The translations under genes were made by a program, and so were the position numbers. This document shows positions 1 to 10,720 of a stretch of DNA of 64,000 bases, one piece after another. Every line of letters begins with the position of its first letter. Position 1 is the first letter of the stretch. Source of the DNA: Trebouxia sp. TZW2008 (Eukaryota; Chlorophyta; Trebouxiophyceae; Trebouxiales; Trebouxiaceae); NCBI GenBank assembly GCA_002118135.1, contig BDIU01000068.1, positions 124,001-188,000 on the forward strand. Reading direction: 5' to 3'. The notes under the pieces were generated by a model. The model did not search any database. It was given only the letters and a program-made list of their open reading frames with translations, and had not been told where the DNA came from.

Positions 1-164
1 GACGCACGCTGCGTTTACAATGCAGAACTCTGTCTAAGCAAATATGCTGAAGCGCTCACACCCTGCTGCCAACCTGCCATCCAAAAGTCACCAACTCAAT
101 ATGGGTCGTGTATACAGTCTATATAAGCATACAACTTGATGACCTACAAAACGCTATGCTGCGC

Positions 165-3100
165 CTATCTGGACTTTGCAGAGTAATCAGTTTGGATGCT
201 GGTAAACAGCTCATTCAAAGCAATCAGGACCGTTCTAACTTCAGGCTCTAAATTTGCAGCTGCCACAGTCAGTACAGGAGTTGGATCACCAGGCGATTTA
301 CACTCTTTGAAGCTGCATTCACTAATATCGCTGGCACGATTTCCCTCAGGACAACAATATTTCTCATAGTCTGTTGTCACTTGATGTGGAAAGAATCCAT
401 AAGCATCTGAATATACAACTGCCTGCTGTGGCGAGAGAGGGTTGGTGACAAAATCCATTTCCCTCCAGGGTTCTGAACTTGCTGGGTCGAATTTGCCCAG
501 GTAGGTGCGATGCAAAAACTGTAGGTTTCCATCTAGGTCATGCTGTACCATACCTGTATGCCGGAATGGTGGATCCTGCATGCACAGCAAACACTTTCTT
601 CACAGATTTCAATGCATAGTCTTAAGCGCCATATTCGTGCACAAAGTTCCCGATATACTACATGATCTGTAGCCAGCAAGCAAATGCGCAGGGCCCTGAG
701 ATCATCTATGACAGACAGTGCAGACGACAGAACAGCTTCGCCGCTTAGTGATGCTAGCGCCAGACCATCAAGTCATGCACAGCAGATGATGCAGATCAAC
801 CTGGCTAGCCAGCTTGCACAATGGGACTAAAAGCTGCGAAATAACAAGTGCTGAAAAGATCCAGCAGGAAGAGTGATTTCAGCCTTGGAACAGATGTCAT
901 ATCACAAGTGAACTAAGCTACAGCAGTGCAGCAGACAAAATGCAAGATGACATGGCAAAGGGCAACGCACAGCAATCTATTCCAGAGCTACTGCAAGATG
1001 GCATTGCAATGGATATGCACAAAGCAGTGCGGCAGGATGGCTTACTGGAGGAGTGCCGCCGGCGTCTAAAGCTAGCCTGGGAGTCAATGTCACCTGCCAC
1101 AGTGCAAGATCTCATCAGTATCCGGAAGTCAAGAACCCATGCTTCCAAACATTCCTTCAACATTCAAAAAATCTATTTGGCGCTGTGCTTCAAGATTTGC
1201 GCCTGAAACACTCTGATTGGCGTCGAATACGTTACACTCAAACATGCAATGAGCAAGCTCTCACAGACAGTACACACATAATAACTTGCCAAAAAGATTT
1301 GGGCTTGCCAGCTGGGCCCAAATGTCATCTACAGCCACTGTTTGCCTCTCAACAGAAAGAGCTTTCAATTCAAAGCCTGCTGATGGAGTACTGACCAGCT
1401 GAAATACTTTTGGGTTCTCAGCCAGAGCAAAAGCCAGCGCCAGATGCAAGCCATCAAGGATGCCACACAGCTGGGAGTTTCTGTAATGAGGCACTGACCT
1501 GCTGAAAGTCCTTGGCTTTGCCGGCCAGAGCAAAAGCCAGCAACAGCTTGTATTTGCATGAAAAGTGTCCGTTGACAGTCAATGAGGTCAAGGGTTCAAG
1601 ACGTGGTATAAAGATACTGACCAGCTGGAAATCTTTGGCTTTGCCAGCCAAAGCAAAAGCCAAACGGTAGGTGTCCTTGTCACCCCACATCCAGTCTGAA
1701 ATGGGCTTGCGGTGAGAATTGAGAAACCACAGCCACTCTAATACATCAGCATGCCTCTTCCTGCAGCAATATTGGCGGTTGAAATTGCAAACAAGCAAGA
1801 GGTAGTTGGTACATGTCCTCGTCCTATGAGCAGAAGCAACTTGGCACATGTCCTTGTTGCCCCTGCAAGCAAAAGCTAGGCGGTAGGTGTCCTTATCGCC
1901 CCACATCCAGTCTGAGATGGGCTTGTGGCAACATTTCGGGTTCAGCATTAGCAAAAGCCAATCAGCCTGAAAAACAGAGAAAAAGATGCATATTATGCTG
2001 CTATCATCCAACATTCAGTAGTAGGTAAGTCTGCGGTGGGTTTTTAGATACCACAGCAACTCCAACACGTCAGCATGCCTGTTCCTGCAACACAAATCAG
2101 CTCCATTTTGTGATAAATATGTATCCTTTTCAACCCGATCCAGCAGGCAAAACGTTTGCATGCATTGATGCTTGCTTCTTGAAGTTGTGTTCGACAAGCA
2201 AAACTGACCAATGAGCCTACAAGAAGTCATGTGCAGCAAGCTGTAGCCAATTTTACGGATTCTCGCAAATGCAAGCTCTGCACTGCACTGCACAGCACTA
2301 GACTGCACTGCCCTACATTGAGATCTACAGCACAGCCCACGATCAATAACAGCCTCAGCAGCATTTTGTACGGCTGTTCCTATGCTTTGCTTCATGTATA
2401 CCTTGCAAACTTGTGCCTGTCCTGGCATAAGAACATACAATAGGCTGTCAGCACCAGCACACTCACTGTAAGGGCGTCCTTCATATCAGTACAATGCAGT
2501 TGGGAAGCAACCACTGCATGCTGCCTTCAGTGATACTGTGTGAGTGTGGACAATGCAATGATGAGGAATCTTGCCTATTACCAGTACAGTGATTGTACCG
2601 AAAATGCAGATACCTGTCAAAAGGAGCTAGCAGCTGTCAGTGAACTGTAAAAGAAACTAGATGACAATTGACAGGAATGAGCATTCAGGAGGATCCCAGA
2701 GGCTGAACCTGTCAAATAGCAACTGGCCGCTTTCAGTAAACTGGAATGGACCTCTTGAAACTTTCCATGGTACAGTGAGGTTGAAGGTGGTGTATGCTTC
2801 ATCCTTTATATCAAGGTGCTTTGCCAGCAGAACAGTCTTGTCCACCTGCAGAAATAGTACTGCCCACACTTAAAAACGCAAGCGCATACGACAGCCATTC
2901 CAGAAACATGAGATTTAAAGGTAGATTATGCTTCTTCCCTGATCTCAGGGTGCTCAGCCAGCGCGATAATCTCATCAACCTGAGACAATACCAGTGTCAC
3001 TACAGTGCATGGCATGACAATACTTAGATTAGAAAGGGCATCTTGACAGCTTCCTTGTACAGTCAGATTGAAGGTCATGTAAGCCTCGTCCGTGATGTCC

Positions 3101-5038
3101 AGATGCTTTGCCAGCAGAACAGTCTCATCAACCTGAGAAAACATTTTATACGTCAAGATGAGACATGGCACAAGTCACATCAAAATCTGCATGTATATGA
3201 GTGACGAAAGATATAAGGTTTGTCCATCAAACCAAGATGCTTTGCAAGCAGAATGGTTTGGTCTCCCTGAGGGAATGTCATGCTGCAACATGACATATGG
3301 CATAGCACTCAACAGTACTTGCTGCTGATCGCAATTTGCTGTGCCGGCAAGAACGGTCTTGTTGGCAAAGCAAACATGACTTGCAGGCGTACTTATGACG
3401 GAGAGCACAGCAGCAGTTGATGCATAGTCTGAACACTACCTGTTTCTGGCCAAAATCTGGCCAAAACAGGCTGCCATGCTGCTTAAACAGGTTCCCAAGC
3501 TCTGGACTGCCAGCAGTGAATAAGTCATCAGGGGATCTGAGAGGGAAGTTGTCGGCGTCCAGCATCAAAACTTGGTCGAAGGTGGTGACGTAAGCCAGGA
3601 CGAAGGTTTTGAATTCGAATGTGAGACCCTTGAGGTTCAGGCGGGGGTGGTGCCTTGGGTAGGCAATCTGGCGGGCATCTAGGCAAGTCACATCTGGAAG
3701 TGCCTGTGCCACAGCACAACATAGTTCAGCGCCTGGTCACAGGTTGTGATGCAAGCCAGGACAACGCTTTTGAACTCAAACGCTAGACCCTTTGGGTTGA
3801 GGCGGGAGTGGTGCCTTGGGTAGGCAATCTGGCGGGCATCTAAACAAGTCACATCTGGAAGTGCCTGTAGCACAGCACAACAACATTCAGCATTGAGTTG
3901 TCACCTACTCTGATCCTTGTCAAAGCATGCAGCTGGCAGCTGCAGTACAACTAGATAAGCCGCATCTGGCAGTGCCTGTGTCCCACCACAACAATGCTCA
4001 GGCGCTTTGAATCATCACCTTCTCTGAACTCATCAAAGCATGCAGCATGCAACTGCCGAGCAAGTCACATCTGGCAGTGCCGGGATCGCACATGCTATCA
4101 TGGTCAGTGCGACATGAAGACTTGGGTTTGCTATTGTGCAGTTTGGCTGAATGCCTACTGATCTCCGCGACCTAAAAATTGACAAATGAATGCATGACAC
4201 TACAGCCATATTCAGTGTCTTGAAGCTTTGTCTGTGACAATCGTCAACGCATGCAGCAAGCAAGTGCAAGGCATCTACACAAGTCACATCTGTTTGGGCC
4301 TGGATCACACCACAATCAAGCTGCTGTGTCTTGAAGCTTCACTTGCTTGGTGGGTGAGAAAATGAATTGAGCATAGCACTGCAAACGCTGAGTGCTGCAT
4401 GGAAGTTGTTGGCGTGCAGTGGAGAATGAGCTGTAGTGCCCTGCTAGCATGTGACTGGCACGCAAGCTGAGCCGTGCTACAGTCGCAGCGTGCTTGATGG
4501 TGGAAGCAAGAATGAGGATACATAAGCTGCGAAACATCAGTCGCAGGCTGCAGCATGATTGCTGGCCAAGAAAGTGCACCTCCAGCTGCCCGACCAGCGT
4601 CTCGTCGTACTCATCTTGGCCGTTGTATACGACCTCGACCGGCAGCGTCGACTTAAGTGTCCTCCGCAGGACCGTGACCATGGCTAACGTGTTGCTCAGA
4701 AGCCATTTGCCTCCCGCGGGGATGGCTATTCCCACAGTGGCTCCGGTTGTTTCCACTGTCTTCTCGTCAGTGCGAGATGGCGAAATACACTTCTGTATGT
4801 AGTGCTTGACAGTCTTTTCGTCAGCGCGCAGATCCTTCAAAGCCCCGGCGTTCCCTGGCAGCCACGAGGTGGACTTGCGTACCGGCGCGCCGGAGCAAGT
4901 CAGATGTGCAGGCTGCTCAACTGAATCCAAGACTTCAGAGTCGTGGGACAACTTGAATGGGATGAAGAAGCAGACAGAAACAGCAATCAGAGCGCATGCA
5001 ATCGTTCTCGGCGATCTTGGCACAAGTCCAGCTCTCAT
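165..5038 (-). CDS. GT71 (MNN1/MNN2-type) alpha-mannosyltransferase, 5 exons
   Basis: Type II Golgi-style glycosyltransferase of family GT71, which in fungi adds alpha-linked mannose from GDP-mannose to glycans. I join exons 5038-4580, 3703-3440, 2845-2709, 1760-1622 and 575-165; all phases agree and give 469 residues. A hydrophobic anchor lies at about 12-28. Family landmarks in order: [12 protein letters not shown] (about 103-114), [11 protein letters not shown] with the DxD-like metal site (about 198-208), [15 protein letters not shown] (about 279-287), [11 protein letters not shown] (about 312) and GMVQHDLDG...FLHR in the last exon. The start is the first in-frame ATG, just before the anchor; upstream in-frame codons are not ATG. 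All four introns contain degenerate copies of neighbouring exon edges. The family is clear; the exact linkage and acceptor glycan are not known. The exon 2 end (GQKQ before GTAGTG) departs from the usual WPDFW context, so that donor is the least certain. Confidence 0.88.
1391..1552 (-). repeat. Donor-side copies of GT71 exon 4 edge
   Basis: Two degenerate copies (about 1391-1450 and 1495-1552) of the end of exon 4 and the start of intron 4. In the gene's direction they still read like [15 protein letters not shown] and [15 protein letters not shown], matching [15 protein letters not shown] at the true exon end (1622). Confidence 0.85.
1788..2090 (-). repeat. Acceptor-side copies of GT71 exon 4
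   Basis: The intron upstream of exon 4 (1760-1622) holds a partial copy at about 1857-1930 (reads [20 protein letters not shown]) and another at about 2036-2090 (reads [17 protein letters not shown], compared with [17 protein letters not shown] in the exon). A remnant lies near 1788-1850. The copies are in the gene's orientation and their reading frames are broken. Confidence 0.8.
2450..2600. mobile_element. Possible decayed MITE remnant
   Basis: The stretch has the internal words of the window's MITE family (constant-spaced ACTGTAAGGGCGTCC, AATGCAGTTGGGAAGC, CACTGCAT) but no clean terminal inverted repeat. I place it here only by resemblance to the copy at 62397-62569. Confidence 0.35.
2905..3290 (-). 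repeat. Acceptor-side copies of GT71 exon 3 (three)
   Basis: Three degenerate copies of the intron 2 tail plus exon 3 head lie at about 2905-3000, 3030-3150 and 3195-3290. The best reads [20 protein letters not shown], against [20 protein letters not shown] at the true exon start (2845). Each keeps a recognisable AG acceptor context. Confidence 0.85.
3721..4310 (-). repeat. Acceptor-side copies of GT71 exon 2
   Basis: Intron 1 contains a long copy at about 3721-3880 (reads [20 protein letters not shown], nearly identical to exon 2) and shorter, more decayed copies near 3940-4010, 4030-4095 and 4245-4310 (remnants such as ALPDVTC and [10 protein letters not shown]). The first copy has lost the DAD motif and the frame after about 45 residues, so the exon at 3703-3440 is taken as functional. 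Confidence 0.85.
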
Positions 5039-5100
5039 CGCCCCGTTGTTGCTGACATCAACGGGGTCAATGCTGTGCTGGGCTCGATGTCGCACTTCCG
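4590..5100. promoter_or_regulatory. CpG-rich 5' end of the GT71 gene
   Basis: This stretch is visibly richer in CG dinucleotides (GCGTCG, CCGGCGCGCCGG) than the introns on either side, and it covers the first exon and start codon at 5038. It is one of at least seven such stretches in the window, each at a gene start. The region 5039-5487 between this start and the 3' end of the next gene holds no other gene I can see. Confidence 0.5.
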
Positions 5101-5487
5101 ATGCATTAGAAAACCAGAACTCTAAATGGCTTGCCTGTTCTTGCAATGGCTAGCCCAGTGTGTACATGCATTGTCTTGCTGTTTGTCAGCCATCACTGAG
5201 CAGTGGTGCATCTACAACATCCTGCACTGCCTTGCTGTCTGCATGACATGTGTTGAGCCAGAGCGTCTTTCAAGCCCCACTTCAAATACAATGTCAAGAT
5301 AAATAAGATGTCATATCACTGACATTTGTTGCTATTAACACATGCATCAGTCAGTATGCAGGTCAAAACTGTTCAGTGGTCATCAATTGAAAAGGCACGT
5401 GACGGAAGTCAGCATTGCTCTCACATGGACATCTTGCTCAGTGCAAATTTTCGAAAGCCAGCCTCAACCTGTTTGCAGGCTCTGAAC

Positions 5488-8400
5488 TCAGCCATATATG
5501 CTGCGTCTGTAGCATGTCTCGAGTCTAGGCTCTGGGCAACACATCATGTCTGGTTTGGATGGCACAGAGTTCCAGTCAATCTTATGTCGCTTTGCTTCTG
5601 ACCAGGGAACAAAGGTTTGCCATTTGCCTTTGTCTAAGGCCAATGCAACCTCATATTCATAGCCCACTCTCACAGCAGGGTCGACAATCATCTTGCCATA
5701 CCCAAGACGGCGCATGTCCTCACAGAAATGAGAGCATTCTGATGCTGGGCATTCACCTTGGGTGTTGCTCCTGCATATCACAAACACAAGAATGAGACAG
5801 GAGCACCATATCAATTTGGTTGCACCCAACAACACTCGAGCAACCTATCAGTACTGTCGAGGGATTGGTTGGCAGCATAACACCAACAGAGATGTGCCTG
5901 GCGAGGGTACATATCCAGCCAAATTGTAGTGAACTGACTGAATTCCAGCAAAACAACAGGAGTCAAATCTGAAGCTTGACTAGAATAGGACACACAAGCT
6001 TGTTTAGGGCTCTGGACTGATTCACTGAATCCAAACCCAGACTTGTGCCACACACACCTAGCACCTGTTTTGGATGCATAGCATGTCCCTGTTCTAACTC
6101 TGACTCACCTAAACCTGAACCCTGACTGATACAAAGGTGCGGCGTCAACAAAGTCAGCTCATTTGAGCAGCGTGTCACAGCAAAGGCAAGCCCTTGATGC
6201 ATGCGATGAGTGCCATACACATCTGTTGATACGCATCAACAGTCTGGTGAAGCATCTGAACTTCGGTTCTAACAGGTGCATTGATGCAGCGTCAATCACA
6301 ACAAGCTGTTTCAGAAGCTTGTTACAGCAAGTCAAGATGACTGAGGTTTGAGAAGACCACAGCACGCAAGCTTGTTTTGAGCTGTTGACTTGCGCACCTG
6401 AACTTAGAGCTGACTGGTACAAAGGTGCAGCGTTAAACACAGCCAGCCCACAGGACTCAAGTCTAAAGCTTGCTGTGAACAGATTCATAAATCTTTAGTG
6501 GCTGTTGATTCTGCCACACCTGAACTTGAGTCCTAATTGGTACAAAGGCGCAGCATCAACTACAGCCAATCCATTCCAGCAGCATGTCACAGGAAAGGCC
6601 AGTCCTTGGTGCATGCGATGTGTGCCATATGCATCTCTTAGTACTGACACACCTGAACTTCAGTCCTGACTGGTACAAAGGTTGGGTGGCAAACACAGCC
6701 ACCCCATTCCAGTAGCACGTCACAGGAAGTGCCAGCACATACATCAAATGCAGCAGCAACTTACAGCAAAGCAGGACTCAAATCTTCAGCTTGCTGAGAC
6801 CAGGTACAGAAAATGGCATCGCTGTTGATATTGACAGACCTGAATTGAAGCCCTGACTGATACAAAGGTTGGGCGTCAAACACAGCCACCCCATTCCAGC
6901 AGCATGTAACAGGAAAGGCCAGCCCTTGGTGCATGCAATGGGTGCCGTATGCGTCTGTGACTTCGCTACCAAAGGCCTGACTGAACATGGCTCCTTCAGA
7001 GTCTCTTGCAACCCAAGTATCATAGAAGCGCAGGAACAAAGGCTGCAAGAGCACACCACAGGTGTCAATGTAGTTGCTTGCCAATAAACAAAATGTCATT
7101 TGGGGAAACATAATGTGAACATTGCTCCTTCAACGCCTCCTGCCATCCAGGTATCACACAAGCGCAAGGATAGGCTGCAACAGCACACCACAGAATTATA
7201 TGTCAACTCAATGATTTACCGAGGCAAAGAAGGTGCTTTTGAGAACACAATGTGTGATATGGACAATTGGTGAGGGAGAACATTGCTTCTGTATACACCT
7301 TTTAGCTGGCTAGAGCCTCATTACAAAGCGTGCAGATGAGGATAGCAATGATGACAGGTGAAATGACAGCATCTCGCAGCAGTTTGATCCATGCGATCAG
7401 CAAGTGACTTGAGGAGACTTGGTGCAAAGCTGCACATCTGCACTGGTTCTGTGATGTTGAGCATTCGTACCTGCTAGTCACGCTGTGCTGAACAGGTCAA
7501 CACATCAAAACATAAGGTAGCAGACAATGCGTCTCAGTTCACAACATCCAGCACCTGATCATGCATGCATGCATATGGCCAGAAGAATCTTTGAGTTCAC
7601 ACATGAATATTGGTGAGGCATTGCGGCAATTGCTTAATTCACTGCAACAAGAGCATTTGCAATGAAGTTTGCTGTGATGCTACATCTGGGACGCCCGAGA
7701 AGAAGGTTGGGTAGCATCTCTCCAAACTGGAACGGAGCTTGCAACACAAATGCAGAATCCAGTTTTCACCAAGGTACTTCTTGACTGCGAAGCACTCACA
7801 CATTTGCAAAGGAATTTGTTGAACGCCAATCAGGTGCAGGGCTCAGCAGCTTGCCTGTAGTCCCCAGATGCCTTGCCGCCAAGTCTGTGGAATGCGCTTT
7901 GCATTGTCAATCTGATAGTAGTCTAGACCGCAAGCAAGATTCACTTCTGGGTGCGCCAACAAACGGTGTATGTGTTGAGCACAAAAGAACACGTCATTTA
8001 GAAACACCACTTTGTCTGCCTGGAAGCGATAGCCAGGCTCTGGAACAAATTCTCTGCAGCTTCCCAAAGGGATGTTGGAATCACTGCTGTAACTACTGTG
8101 ATGTTTGTTGCTGCAGATGCTGCTGCTGTTGCTGCTGCTGCTGTTAATGCTGCTGGCGCTGCTGCCATGTGTGTGCCTGTCTCTTTCCCTGCTGTCGAAT
8201 CTACTGTCATAATGAAAGCTGATATTTCTGTCACGTGAAAACCTGCTGCCATTGTGCAACAGCCAGAGAGGCTCCAGAACTATGTTGCGTATTTTGGCTA
8301 GAAATGGTATTCTTTCCTCATGAGGTTGACGAGAAGTGCCGCCTGCATAACAGAAAGTACAGAAAAGCCTTTGTCAAAAAGTATTGACGATGACTACAGC

Positions 8401-9798
8401 ATGAACTGGGACAAGCAAAAAGGTGTGGAGCAGCATGTGTACATGACCATGCTTGCGATGTTGTCCTATCATGATTGGAATGAATTCATAATGGTGACCA
8501 CATGCAAGGCAAGCTTGCCATACGTAAATGCAACCATGCACGATGCTTCAGTGAAATGACGCAAGCTTATGTGTGACACTGAGCCATGGGTTTAGGGAAT
8601 ACATTTGAGGTAGACAACCTGAGAAACACTATGTCTGCAGTAGCTTCTGTCTGTAAGGACACTCAATGTATGGACATCCTCATTGTACGGACAATGCAAT
8701 TGCAAACCAAGCACTGCATCCTGGCTGCAGTGGTTCCTCTGAGTAAGGACAATTCAATGTAAAGACAGCTTTCTTGGTTACCAAAGCAGTCACTAAACAG
8801 AGAAGTCACTGTACAGACCATCAAACGTAGAAAAGCAAGTGTAAGGCACACAGAGTTCCACCTGAGCGCACTACATGAGGCGTTTGAAGAGCAGTCAGCA
8901 GTTCTGCTAGCAGATCTAGCCAGGATCCTGCAGTATGGACATACAAATTTGTGTCGCGTAAAGAAAAGTCTGCCTTGTCAGGTGTTAGTGCGTCGCGTAA
9001 GTCTGCCTTGTCAGGTGTCAGAACCAGAGCCTCCTGTAATGTGTGAGCGGCAAATGATAAAGCAGCTGCTGTGTCAGATCAGGCGCTTCAGGTTGCTAGC
9101 AATATACATGCGTGCAGCCGACATGTATGGGATCAATGTTGCAGTCAAATGCATGAACAGCATCGTTGATTCAGTCAAGTGTGGAGATTAAAGCTCAGAA
9201 GATGCTCACCTGTTTGATCAGTGCTCCCACTCTCAAACATGGAGACAAACAAAGAACCTGCCGGTTGCACCGCAGCAAAGTACAGTATTTGCAGGATATA
9301 GTGTGTCATCAAAGGTTCTGAATTTGTCAGCAGGCCTGCCACAAGCACTTTCTGCCCACTAGGTGAGACGACATCATGCTTTAGGAAGTCGCACAAATGC
9401 GCTTCTGAGCTGGCCTGAGTTGTTGAGATTGCCTCTCGAAAAGCAAGGGCAGCTGCAGCGCCAGATCGCTCGTGATCACCGAGACGTGCCGATGCTGATG
9501 ACGGTGTAAAGTTTGTTGACTGCACAGTTTGGAGCAGGGAGTGCAAAAGGCTCTTTGCACCAGGCTCGTACAATTCTTTTCTGGCAGCAGCGACAAGCTC
9601 AGCCGCAAGGCTGCCGGCGCTGAGGCCTGCTGACTGCAATCCCTGCGAGCCTGGCTCGAGAAGAGGCGATTGACCCTGTTCGACGAAGCTGACGCTGCGA
9701 TCACACAGTAATAATACGCAGACCCACAGCGACACAGACACGACCAGAGCAAAGACAGGCGCGTGTCGCCAGATATAGGGATCAGTGCAGTGTGTCAT
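5488..9798 (-). CDS. GT69 (CAP59/CMT1-type) alpha-1,3-mannosyltransferase, 4 exons
   Basis: Member of the CAP59/CMT1 mannosyltransferase family, known in Cryptococcus for capsule synthesis and alpha-1,3-mannosyl transfer. Exons 9798-9210, 8342-7855, 7042-6840 and 5770-5488 join in phase to 520 residues. A type II membrane anchor lies at about 13-33. Family landmarks: FESGSTDQT (about 188-196), RIPFLAKIRN, VVFLNDVFFC (about 308-317), LACGLDYYQ, FYDTWVARD (about 365-373), CCWNG (about 405) and CPASECSHFCEDMRRLGYGK then VDPAVRVGYE near the end. Oddities: the second intron starts with GC (CTACAG|GCAAGC); a Ser/Asn/His-rich insert at about 256-290 is encoded by a CTG/TGC-type triplet tract (8100-8165); and about 30 residues usual between ESGS and the RI.FLA segment are absent, so a small exon within 8343-9209 may have been missed. 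Confidence 0.87.
6050..6750 (-). repeat. Four donor-side copies of GT69 exon 3
   Basis: Intron 3 holds copies of the 3' part of exon 3 and the intron start at about 6650-6750, 6515-6645, 6380-6490 and 6050-6230. They read variants of LAFPVTCCWNGVAVFDAQPL and YQSGLQFR, for example LALPVTCYWNGVAVFATQPL. Several keep a candidate donor after the copied FR codons. The stretch from about 5963 to 6490 is therefore almost wholly exon-derived intron. Confidence 0.88.
7115..7200 (-). repeat. Acceptor-side copy of GT69 exon 3
   Basis: A degenerate copy of the intron 2 tail and head of exon 3, corresponding to the FYDTWVARDSEGA segment, lies directly upstream of the true exon (7042). The match includes the CTGTTGCAG acceptor context, but the frame is broken. 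Confidence 0.75.
8634..8813. mobile_element. MITE-like element, copy 1
   Basis: About 180 bp in GT69 intron 1 with imperfect inverted ends: TGCAGTAGCTTCTGTCTGTA on the left and AGAAGTCACTGTA on the right. Inside are the family words GTAAGGACAATTCAATGTA and CCAAAGCAGTCACTA. See copies at 30732, 33073, 41342, 48948 and 62397. Confidence 0.65.
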
Positions 9799-10720
9799 AG
9801 GTTGGCCAGGGCACCATGAGACGTACGCAACGATACTTTGATCAATCGACGGTTCGTGTCAGGCTCAGCAAGACAGCGGCAACCGAGCGAGGCCTGCCGA
9901 CGCAATGGCAAACTTGAATGTCTGTAACGATTCGTGACCAGGATCGTGGGGGGAGGGGGGGGGGGGGGGGGGGGGNNGGCGTGCGGACGGGGGCATCGCG
10001 GACGGGGGCTGCAGTCAACAAACTTAGCATTTAGAAGCGCAACGGGGGCGTGCGACGTGCAGGCAAGCGGAAGCCGTCTATGCAGCCACTGCAACAGTAT
10101 CAGTGTGCCTTCGTCGGCAGGAGACCTTAGATTGTGAGACGAATCTCGGCGAGCGTCCCACACGAGTATACACCATGTGCGTTGCAGCATCAGATGCTCA
10201 GTGCAGCAGATTCTGCAAGGCATGCATGCACCTTGCAAAGGTGTCTTTGCTAGTCAGGCCTTTCACGAAAGCAATTCTACGACTTACGGCCGGGGCTGTG
10301 CAGAGAGCTGAATCAGCTTCGCAGAAGGAAGGCTCTAAATCTTGACGTGCGTTGCATGCTTCGAATGCTGAGCTGCTACAGACATCATTACGTCACAGAT
10401 CTGTCACGGGGGCCTTGGAGACAATATCATGCCGTATATCCAGCGTGACCGTCGGCAGCAAAGTGACGCGTCAGAGATCGACGCTGCTGCGCTACCGGCT
10501 GCCATCGCACTTAGGCGGTGAGCACCTTTTGCAGTCGAAAGGCAAGATCACACGGTCAGCCGTACCAAGCTGCGTGTCTGACACAGCGGTCTGCTTCCCA
10601 GCGCTGTATGACATGATTTGTGCCCAGGACATCAGCATGTTGCGAAAAAACTGAGCTTGACATCACCTAGGGGCGACACGCTGCGATTTTCTGTCTGCCA
10701 GCAAGCATGAGTGAACAGAC
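9400..10720. promoter_or_regulatory. CpG-rich divergent promoter of GT69 and DCAF7 genes
   Basis: The 908 bp between the two divergent start codons (9798 and 10707) are rich in CG, unlike the introns nearby. The stretch holds no convincing coding region. It contains a run of G at 9951-9975 followed by two unresolved bases (NN, 9976-9977), so the assembly is incomplete here. Confidence 0.55.
9949..9977. repeat. Poly-G tract with assembly gap
   Basis: About 25 G broken by one A, ending in NN. The real length is unknown. Such a tract can form a G-quadruplex, and sequencing usually fails in it. Confidence 0.9.

Noticed and set aside
4316..4580. Extension of GT71 exon 1 past 4580
   Set aside because: The family alignment breaks at GQLE and a GTGCAC donor with correct phase lies there; beyond it the text is intron with relics of exon 2.
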